This document shows positions 1-9,833 of a stretch of DNA of 9,833 nucleotides, in pieces. The stretch is from contig PMXH01000604.1 in assembly GCA_003165855.1 (NCBI GenBank), positions 6,256 through 16,088 of the forward strand. The letters run 5' to 3'. The DNA is from Acidobacteriaceae bacterium (lineage in GTDB: Bacteria; Acidobacteriota; Terriglobia; Terriglobales; Acidobacteriaceae). The position numbers were made by a program, and so were the translations under genes. The notes beneath the pieces were generated by a model. It had not been told where the DNA came from. It saw nothing but the letters and a program-made list of their open reading frames with translations, and did not search any database. How positions within the stretch are numbered: the first letter of the stretch is position 1; each line of letters begins with the position of its first letter.

Positions 1-194
1 GTCGGCGCGAATCCGAACTTGTCTTCGGGCATGGCCTCCGCCGCCGGAACAAACTCGCGCTCGAGATTCGAAACCGACCCGTCCAGGACCTGCGTGACGG
101 TCCGATGTTCGTCTTTGGCTTTGTTCTCCTGGGCAGCACAAACGGTCGCCACAGCCAGCGCGCAGAGTGCAAGACAGCTAAGTTTCTTTCTCAT
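1..194 (-). CDS. Exported DinB-like protein, N-terminal part (cut by window edge)
   Basis: Only the first 64 codons are present; the gene runs off the left edge. Residues 1-21 form a clear Sec signal peptide: a basic start (MRKK), a hydrophobic core (LALCALAVATV) and a small-residue end (CAA|QE). No good lipobox is seen, so signal peptidase I cleavage is more likely than lipidation. The mature start, with V-S-N-L-E-R-E-F-V-P-A-A-E-A-M-P-E-D-K at about 41-59, matches the opening helix of DinB-like four-helix proteins (DinB/YfiT metalloenzyme superfamily) that I associate with Acidobacteria. The metal-binding histidines would lie further on and cannot be checked. The ATG start is well supported by GGAGGA (201-206) six bases upstream. 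It lies 65 bp after the permease gene on the same strand and may be read with it. The family includes thiol transferases, but no substrate can be inferred. Export is unusual compared with the cytoplasmic Bacillus and mycobacterial members. Confidence 0.65.
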   Translation of the reverse strand, partial: MRKKLSCLALCALAVATVCAAQENKAKDEHRTVTQVLDGSVSNLEREFVPAAEAMPEDKFGFAP

Positions 195-3100
195 GATGAT
201 TCCTCCGTGTTCCATTGAAATTCTCAGTCGCACCTTTATTCTTGAACGCGACCAGACAACTAGCCGGAAGGGGTGGGCGCCGAAGCCGCAGTCTCCCCAA
301 AAGGCCACTCCCCGCTCCTCCACGCACGAATCATATAAATCGCGAGCCCCGCCAGCAAAATCACCGCCGCGTACCGTATTTCTTTCTGCCAATTCACGCG
401 ATTAAACAAGATGAAGAGAAATCCCGCAATCGCCACCAGCGCAGGCACAGGATACAGCCACATGCGAAACGGCCGCGGCGCCTCCGGCTGCGTCACCCGG
501 AATACTATCAGCCCAATCGCCTGTACCAAGAACTGCAGGATAAGGCGAATCACCACCAGCGCGGCGATCGCATCCCGCAGTCGCAGAAAGCAGAAGGCTG
601 CTGCCACTACGCCCAGGGCCAGCAGCGAGATATGCGGAAAGCGATACACTGGATGCACTTTGGCAAATGCCCGGAAGTAGTTCCCGTCCAGGGCGGCCGC
701 ATAAGGTACTCGGGAATACCCCAGCATCAGCGAGAAGACCGATGCAAACGCGGTCACGATTACCAGTCCCGTTACCAACCGCGCTGCCCACAGCCCATAG
801 ATCCTCTGCATAAATAACGACACTACATACAATCCGCTGTTGTTATGCCCCGCCTGCAGCATCTCCCGCCAGGGAACCACGGCCAAAATGCAGAGGTTCA
901 TCAATAGATATAGACCGGCCACCAGCAGAATGGAAAGCAGCAGAGCCCGCGGAATGTTCCGCGTCGGATCTTTTATTTCATCGCCCAGATAGCAGACGTT
1001 GTAGTAGCCCCAGTAGTCATAGGTGGCCACCAGAAGGGCGCCACCCAACCCGGTGAAGAACGCGGGCGAGAGCGTGAAGGCGCCGGGAGGAAAATCAAAG
1101 GCGCGAGCGGCGTTGAAGTGTGTGAGCCCGGCGAAGATGATCCATCCAATCGTCGCCATCACGAGGACCCACAACACCTTCGAGAGCCGGCCGATGACCG
1201 TTATCTGCCGATAGAGAAGAAAGACTGTGAAGTAGCAGATGACGATCGCTACCGCCGTTCCCGGCGTCACAATCCAGCTCACCTGAAGTGTTCCTGACCA
1301 TGGGATGGGAAGAGCCGCAGTGTGCGCGGCATAAACCGTCTCCAGACTTGGCCAGTAATAGGCAGCGTAGCCGGCCAGCCCGATGCACCCAGTAGCAATC
1401 GAAAGCGGCGCGCTGAAGGAGAGTTGCCAGATAAACAGAAACGAAATCAGCCGCCCCCATTTTCGCGGCCCATAAATCTCGCTGAGATAGCGGTACGATC
1501 CGCCGGAGCCCGGGAACGCCGCGCCCAGCTCTGCCGACACCAGCCCGTCGCACACCGCCAACAGCGCTCCCGCGATCCATCCCAGCATAGCCTGCGGCCC
1601 GCCCATTGCGCTCAGCACCAGTGGCATGGTGATGAACGGCCCCACGCCGATCATGTCAATCATGTTGAGCGCAGTCGCGCTCCCCAGGCCCATGCCGCGG
1701 ATGAGGCCGTGCGAATTAACCTCTGGTTTGATTGGAGAACCCATGCGTAGGTCGGATCACGCACCCGGGAACGAACTGCTGACGGCAATTTCGAACGCGA
1801 CCGGGTTCATCGAAAACTGGCCACTGCCCACTGCCCACTGATCACTGTTTCTCATGCCCCGCACTCAACAGATTCACATAGAGCCGCACTGCTCCCGGCA
1901 CTCCGGCCGGCAACTGCCGGAAGAATGCGTATCCCGTGTAGATATAAGTTCCCTTGCCGTATTGCGCCCGCAACAATCCGCCCTTCTGCGCGTCCTCACC
2001 CGGATCGTGACAAGAAAGTAGCGGTTTGAAATGCTCATCCCATTTGTCCATGAAATAGAGTCCGCGTTCCTGCACCCAGCCGTCAAAATCGCGAGCCGTG
2101 ATCTCATTCGGATAGTGAAACACTCCATCCGCCGGCGCCAGAATCTGCACCGGAGCTTCCTCCACCGAGACCCGCGCCCGGCTCAGTTCCGCCGGATACG
2201 GCGTAAGGTGCCCGCTGTTAAGATCTCCCACGCCGGCGTTGTACTGCACCACCAGCGTTCCGCCTGCCGCAACAAAGTCGAGCAGCTTCTTGTTATTCGT
2301 CACGACATCTTTCTGCGTATCGTAAGCACGGATCCCCAGAACGATTGTTCCGTACCCACTCAATTCTGCGCTTGCCAGTTTCTCCGGTGCAATCAACGTC
2401 ACGTCCATCCCCACCTGCTTAAGCACCGTGGGAATGTCATCGCCCGCACCCATGATGTAGCCAATCTTCAAATCATGCGGCGCTTTCACGTCGACAATGC
2501 TCACCCGCTGCACTGCCGGCTGATAATAGTAGAAGCTGCCCAGGTCTTCCCGCGTGACGAGCGTGTAGCCCTCGCTGAACTTCTCGCCGACCGCCTCCAG
2601 CACAGCCCGAATCTTCGCTCGTCCTTCCTGCAAGCCGGCAGGGAAGACCTTGAACTGGAAATCCTGCTTCTCTCCACGCCGTGTGAACTCCACCGCAAGC
2701 TGCGCCGGTTCCGATCTCCAGCCCCCCGGCAGTTCCAGACGCAACACGCCCCGCTGCTCGCGATTCAGATTGCTGGTCACGCCCACGGTCACCGTCGAGC
2801 TCGCACCATTATGCGTCGAGATCACCTGCGTCCCCGGTTCCAGCGCAACCGAAAACGCCGGAACCACGGCCACCGGACGAGCGCGCTCCGTCCCGGCATC
2901 GTCCACAAACCGCGCCACCACGGTCGCGCCAATGCCGTTCTTCACTGCCGCCTCGCCCGCCATCGAATACTCCACCCGAGCCTGCAGCATGGGAGGCGGG
3001 AACGGGAGCGTCGCATACTTCTCGTCGTCGATGTGATTCACGCTCTCCGTCTCCGGATCATCGCGATGCCAGTATGGCCGCGTGTATGCCGCATCCTTCG

Positions 3101-6100
3101 GCACTCGTAGTCGAAAAATCGCCCGCTCGTGGTCTCCCGGTGGGATGGCGACCCGTCTCATCTTGTCAGAAATCGTTCCCCAACCCTCCGGCACCTCCAG
3201 CTTCAACCCGTCAATGAACACGTGGTCTTTCGATCCATTATGAAGATCCACTGCGACCAGAAACTCCTGCCCGGGCGAGACGGTCGTCAACGCGTCCGCC
3301 TCTTTCTTCGTGGGTTCCTTCACCGGTTCGCCCTCCGGCCCCGCCCGCGAAACGACCGTCGCCTCCAGTGTCACATTCAGAGCCTCATTCAGCGCTGTCT
3401 CCGCCTGCTCTCGCTTCTCCTCTAATCGCGCTAGCAGATCTGCCTTCGCCACCACCTCCAGAGTGCTCTTGCTCACTTCCGCCCGCGCCCGCTCCAACCC
3501 GGCCACAGCTCCCACCAGAGGCGCCGCGGCTGCGGACGAATCGGTCCCCTTCGCCTTCTCACTGGCGTCGATAACCTCGCCCGCAATTGCGGATAATTCC
3601 TGACGCAACCGCGGGACCTTCGATTCTTCCGTTCCCAATCGCGCCGCTAGTCCCGGCAATGACGTATCAATCCCATCAAAGAAATCTTTCTCATGCCCAT
3701 CTTTATCCAGCTTCGCAGGCTCTATCGAATCCACCAGCTTGTAGAACGTAAACCGGTCTCCCGGATCCACATTCCAGTTCGCCGCTCCCTGCGAGAGCTG
3801 ATGCCGCAATCCCTGCATGGCAAATTGCACATACGAGCCGCCCAGGTCCTCGCTCGGCTCACCGGTATTCAGTTTTACCGTCCAGTTCGCATCCGGACAC
3901 GTCATCGCCCCAAACCCGCACACATTGCCGATGTAAAGCTTCTTCGCTTGCCACGGCCGCAGTCCCTGTACGAGCTGCTCGGGAAATCGCTTTGGATCGG
4001 CGGCTGCCCGAAACGCTTCTCTCGTCAGGATGCTTGAGGCCTGGTGATGCCCGTGCCCATCGCGCTCTGTCCCGGAAAACCGTGCAACCAGCACATCCGG
4101 ACAAAAGGTGCGAATCACCCGCACCATATCCCCCAGCGCCACATCGTGCCCGCCCCACTTTGCAAACGTCTCTTCAGGATTTTTCGAGAATCCAAAATCA
4201 GCCACGCGCGAAAACCGTTCCTGCACGCCGTAATACTCGTCCGCCGCCAGCAGTTCTTCCGTTCGCAGCACGCCCAGCACATCGGACAGATTGCTGCCGA
4301 CCTTATTCTGCCCACCCTCGCCGCGGTTCAGCGTCATCAACAGCACGCTCGCACCCCGCCCGCGCGATTCCAGCGTCAGCATCCCGCCATCTTCGTCATC
4401 CGGATGCGCCACCGTCTGCATCAGACGCGCCGTCGTCCCCAGTCGCCGCAACTCCAACCGCAAGCCGAGCTTTCCTTGATCTTGCGGAAGTGCGGGAGGA
4501 GTTCCTTGATAAGGGAGTTGCTCAAAGGCAGTAGCCAGTGCCGGTGGATTTTCAGCAACTGGTGCTCCTGCAACCGGATGTGCGGAGTTTTCCCCCGTCC
4601 GCTGCGGCGAAGCCATCAGCACGATCGGAAACACCAAAAGGATCAATAAAGATGGAGTGTGGGCGCGCGCTGCTGTCACAAAACGCCGTAAGAGCCGCTC
4701 CAACCGCCCCAGGAGATTGCCAGATCCCGAATATTTCACCCTACAAGGATGGGGCCGAACCCCGGTCGGACGCAAATTCTTTCCCCCTAAGTTCCCCTGA
4801 AGATTTAAGCGGCATTCTCGTATCGAAGACGGATATCAGCTAATCCACAGGGCTTACGCGCACCCGCAGAGTTCGGGGTACAAAGAAATACGCTAACAGA
4901 GCCCCAACCAGCAGTATCCCCGCAATCAGGTACAAGGCAGCAGAGGGATCAGAAGAAAAGTGTTTCGCCCAAATCGGAATATTGGGCCCAACATAGCCAC
5001 CCAAATTACCCACCGAGTTCACGATGCCAATCCCGGCGGCCGCGGCGGTCCCGGCTAAGAACGCCGACGGCAACGGCCAGAACAATGGCATGGATCCAAT
5101 CACTCCCAAGGTACCCACGGACAAGAAAATTATCGCTAACACCGGATTGGACGCGAACACTCCGCTCAGAACTAGACCGACGGCTCCGGCCGCAACATTT
5201 GCCACATAATGCAGCCGCCGCTCTCCGGTTTGGTCCGAATGATTGCTCAGCAGAATCATCCCGATCACGGCCACTCCATACGGTATCGCGGTGATCAAGC
5301 CAACCCGAAGATAACCTTTCAACCCAAACGCCTTCACAATCGTGGGCAGCCAGAATGCAATGCCGTACAAGCCAATCATCAAAGTGAAATAGATCCCGCA
5401 CAGCACCCAGACTTTCCCGCTGGTGAAGGCGTCCTTCAGTTTATGCTCGGTTTTATGCTTGTCCTCAGCTTCGAGGTTATGCGCCAGCAATGCTTTTTCC
5501 TCGAGCGTTAGCCACTTCGCCTCTTCAATACTGCTGTCGAGATAGAAGATCACCAAAAAGCCAACCAGAATCGAAGGGATGCCTTCCGACAAGAAAAGCC
5601 ACTGCCACCCCGCCAATTTCATCGCGCCGGAAAGCACATCCATAATCCAGCCAGATACGGGATTGCCGACCACCCCCGAGACAGCGATCGCCGCCACAAA
5701 CCAGGCGGTCCGTGTCGACCGGAGTTTCGAGGGATACCACAAGGTCAGATAAAAAATCACCCCCGGGAAGAACCCGGCCTCGGCCAGGCCCAGCAGAAAG
5801 CGCATGCCATAAAAAGACCGTTCACCTTTTACGAAGATCATGCACGCAGATATGACGCCCCAGGAAATCATGATCCTGGCAATCCACATGCGCGCCCCGA
5901 ATTTCTTCAGCAGCACATTGCTGAAAACTTCGAAAAAGAAATAACCAATGAAGAAAATACCGGCGCCAGTGGCGAATGCCGCGTCGCTCATCGACAGGTC
6001 TTTCAGCATCTGCAGCTTGGCAAACCCCACGTTGACCCGGTCGAGATACGCCAGAATGTAGCAAAGAAAAAGGAAAGGCACGATGCGCACGTCAACCTTG

Positions 6101-9100
6101 CGGTAAGTTCGCGCCTCACTTTCCTCGGCTGCCATAATCTCCAGGCCTCCTCTTCTTGAGTTCTCCGGTTCAACTTAGACAGCGAGTGAAAAGAGCAGAA
6201 CCGAGACCGACAACTGGGCACTGACGAAGTGAGCCGGGAAACGAAAACTGCTCTACTGTCCCCGACCTTCCTTCAGTGTTTCCTGACACGCGCTCCCCGC
6301 CGTCAGCACCTCGTTGAAAGCCGTCTCCTTGCGCAAGTCTTTCAGCAGTGGATCTCCCAGCAGGGCCGAATACGCGCAATAATTCTGTTGCACCGCTGCT
6401 TTCAGCAAACGCAATGCGGCCTCTTTCTGCCCGCAATACGCCATCAGCGCCCCCACGTGATACCACGCCTCCGGGTCGGGTTCCGTCATCGCCGATGCTT
6501 CCGCTTCGCGCACAATCCGCTCCATGTCGCCAGGCCGCTGCGCCGCCGTGCATGCCGCCAGCAGCTCCCGGTGGTAGGCGGGAGCCTTCGCTACATTCTT
6601 CACACTCTCGCGCGCCAATGTCACATTCCCCGCAGCCAGATAAACATAAGGCGTCACCCATGCTGCCCATTCCGAGCCCGCGTCCAGGTGCACAAAATCC
6701 ATCGCCCGATCCGTCTGACCCAGCTCCAGAAATGCCCACGCACACGACCTGAAATCAAAGTTTCCAGGGTCCAGCGATCGGGCGGCATTGCACTCTTGGG
6801 TTGCCTTCTCCTGCATGCCCGCATAACGCAGCACAAAGCTGAGCGCGAAATGTGCATCCGCACTTTGCGGCCGTCGGCGCACCAAATCTGTCGCCGCATC
6901 ATAAGCCCGGCCCAGTTCGCCCCGTTCCACGCGGTTCGTGATTAGATGGCTCGCCGCCAACATCCGGTTCGGGTCCAGGGAGATTGCCCGCTCGAAAGCG
7001 GCATTCGAGCGCTGGAACATCACCTCGCCGCCTCCGCCGAAATACGAATCGTAATAGCACCGGAGCCCCAGCGCCTCCCATGCCGGCGCGTAGCCTGGGT
7101 CTTCTCCTACCACGTGTTCCAGTACCGCAATCGCATCCTTATTGGGTTCGGGATCATGAGGCAAGGCCAGGCTATGCAGGTAAAGGTCGTAGGCCTCTTG
7201 ACTCTTCGGACGCGAGGCCGTGGTCAAAGTTCCTCCCGCGACGCCCAGTGCGGCCAACAGCCCCTGCTGCACCTGCGTGCTCAGTTGTCCCTGCAACGAA
7301 ATCAAGTCATTCACGGATGCGGAAGCGCTCCCTTGCCACAGCAGCCGGTCATTGGACACGTCGATCGCTTCCAGCGTCACCGTCAACTGTTCGCCCTGCC
7401 GCATAAAGTGCCCGGTCAGCAGCTTACCTACGTGCAATTGCTGCCCCACCTTGTGGGGATCCAGGTCTGATTCCACATACTTCCTCGTCACCGACGAAGG
7501 CCGCACGTCCAGCGAACGCGAATACGTCAACACGCTGGTTAACTCGTCCGCGAGTGCGAAGCGCAAGTAATCGACGCTGAAATCGCCGTTCATATTCTGC
7601 AGCGGCAACACCGCAATGGCATTCTGCTGCTCTGCGTTCGCCACCGACCGGTGTTTCAGCCAATACGCTCCCACGGCCGCCAGAACCGTCACCAGCAGAG
7701 CCAGGGTTCCCAACAACAGCCAGAACTGCCACTTGCTCCCCGTTCGTCCAAACGTATTGCTCGCAACCCGCAATTTCGCGGTGTGAAATCCACTCTTCAG
7801 CTGCCCCGACTCCGTCTCACGCTTTAGCTGCTGCAGATCCGCCTTCATCTGCGTAGCACTCTGGTACCGCTCTTTGCGGTCTTTCTCCATCGCCTTGCCG
7901 ATGATGCCCTCCAACTCCACCGGCACCTTCGGATTCAATTCTCCCGGTGGAACTGGCTTATCATGCAGCACAGCATCCAGCGTCAGCAGTGAGTTTTTGC
8001 CCGTGAACGGCTTCTTGCCGGTAGACATCTCATACATCACCACGCCGAACGAAAACAGGTCGCTGCGGAAATCGATTTCCTCGCTCCTCGCCTGCTCCGG
8101 CGACATATACACCGCCGTCCCTGGAATCACTCCTATCGCGGTCAACGACTGGTCCAGAGCCATCCCATCGCTGTCGGTCCCGACGTTGTGCAGCAGCTTG
8201 GCCAGCCCGAAGTCCAGCACCTTCACCTGCCCGCTTGGGGTCAGGAAAATGTTTGCCGGCTTGATATCCCGATGCACGATCCCCTTGGCATGCGACGCCG
8301 CCAGCGCGTCCGCTACCTGGATGCTGATGTCGAGCACCTTTTCCATCGCCATCGCCTGTCCCGAGATGCATTGCTTCAGGCTTTCGCCCTCCAGCTTCTC
8401 CATCACGATGAAGGGATGCCCGTTGTTATCCTCAATACTGTGGATCGTGCAGATGTTGGGATGATTCAGCAGCGACGCCGCCCTCGCCTCCCGCCCGAAG
8501 CGTTCCAGCGATTTGGGGTCGCCCGCAAGATTTTCCGGAATGAACTTCAGCGCAACGTGCCGTCCCAGCTTAAGGTCTTCCGCCTCGTAAACCACACCCA
8601 TGCCACCACCCCCGAGTTTCCCCAGGATGCGATAGTGGGACACTGTCTGGCCAATCATGTGAAGACGAAGCTCCCGACCGCGGTAATGTTAGGCTCCGCT
8701 GGCGACTCCGGTCAACTGGCGCGCGCCCAGCCGCACATGCCGGATTACTTCCGCACGGTTTCTCTGAAACTGCGCTTCCTGAGCCCAACGTCGCGTTCCC
8801 GAACTGAGAACCAGCCTGCCCTTTTGTGTGCGTATTCTGGTTCCAAGTCGCGCTGCGAGGGCTACTATGGAGCTAGCAACACCGAAACACCGAGGCGGGC
8901 CCTGGTATGGCGCGGATGTCTGGGAACTATTCTCCTAATGTACAAGAAGCCATCCGGCGTCGGGCCACTGAACTTTACCGGCAAGGCGGCGCGGTCGAAG
9001 GCCACGACGAAGACAACTGGTACCAGGCCGAAGCCGAGATCCTTCGCGAACCTGCCACTAACCTCGTTCGCCGCGCCGTCGTCGTCAACGTCCAAGGCGT

Positions 9101-9833
9101 AGTCTACACCGGGGAATACGAATCCACCTCCGCCGATGGCTACACTCCCGGGGAATGGAAACCAGGCGAGGCCATTCCCGTTCGCGTCGCCGGCGACAAA
9201 CTCTACCTTCGCCGCCGCAACGGACGCGAACTCCAAACCACCATCATCAAAAGAATCGGCTAAGACAACATCGGATTACGTTTTGTCCTCCTGAGCGGAG
9301 GTGACTGTTTTCGCGGGCGAACCAATCATGCAGTCGAAAGCCTGCCCTGAGCTTGCCGAATGGGATCCGCACGTCCGGCACTGCCCTCGGCTTCGAAGGC
9401 ATTTCCACCACCGCCTCGCGTGTCTTCTACTCTCCCACCCACAGTCCCGCCGACGCTCCCACCCACTCCATATCCCTATTGTGATCTACACCCATCATCA
9501 AACCCCGTCCCATGCGGATAATCGTCAGTACCGCCTGCAACTTCTCCAGCCACACATACATTACCCGCACTTCCGCCTTCGTCGGGCCAAATGGAGTCTC
9601 GATCACCGGCTCAAAGTGCAACCGCTCCTGCAAAATATATTCCGACCGCTTCTCCGCCGGAATCGCTTCGATATCTTCTTTCTTCGGCGCAATCACCACG
9701 CCCAACCCGGCGAACGAATACAGGGGCTTCAGCGCATAGTTCTCCAAGTCGTCAGGAATTCGCTCCAGCCGGTCCAGAAACCACGTTTTCGGCACTGACT
9801 CATGCCGCAGATACGGAATCGAAAACTTGCTGA

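Overview
The window looks like chromosomal DNA from an Acidobacteriota bacterium (Terriglobia/Koribacter-Solibacter type), probably a soil or metagenomic genome. This rests on moderately high GC (judged by eye), a Ser/Thr kinase with a membrane anchor and TPR tail, a DUF2934 protein, an exported DinB-like protein, and a very large exported PIG-L deacetylase with beta-sandwich and amidotransferase-like C-terminal regions. That combination is familiar from this phylum. The assignment comes from family knowledge, not from a search.

Layout: five genes lie head to tail on the minus strand and occupy positions 1-8658. In transcription order they are a transmembrane Ser/Thr protein kinase (8658-6253), an ACS-type MFS transporter (6135-4840), the PIG-L family deacetylase (4775-1842), an APC-superfamily permease (1744-260) and an exported DinB-like protein (194 leftward, cut by the window edge). 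Gaps are about 117, 64, 97 and 65 bp and I see no convincing terminator in any of them, so partial co-transcription is possible. A 248-bp region (8659-8906) separates the kinase from a divergent plus-strand gene encoding a 118-residue DUF2934 protein. It holds a good sigma70-like promoter for the kinase and two inverted repeats. At the right end a minus-strand gene enters from outside the window; its last 135 residues look like part of an ATP-grasp-type enzyme. It converges on the DUF2934 gene across a 163-bp spacer that contains a hairpin and a copy of a dispersed repeat. No gap exceeds 300 bp.

How the genes may work together: the kinase is the only sensor/regulator, and the two transporters flank the PIG-L gene. 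An uptake-and-processing cluster for an N-acetylated sugar conjugate or a related organic acid is a reasonable guess but is not shown by the sequence. PIG-L and DinB families both occur in low-molecular-weight thiol metabolism (bacillithiol, mycothiol), but here both proteins appear to be exported, which argues against that classical cytoplasmic role.

I found no rRNA, tRNA, CRISPR array, transposase, integrase or attachment site. The most notable points are the PIG-L domain architecture and its neighbourhood, the uncharacterised C-terminal half of the DUF2934 protein, and short intergenic repeats, one of which supplies the PIG-L stop codon.
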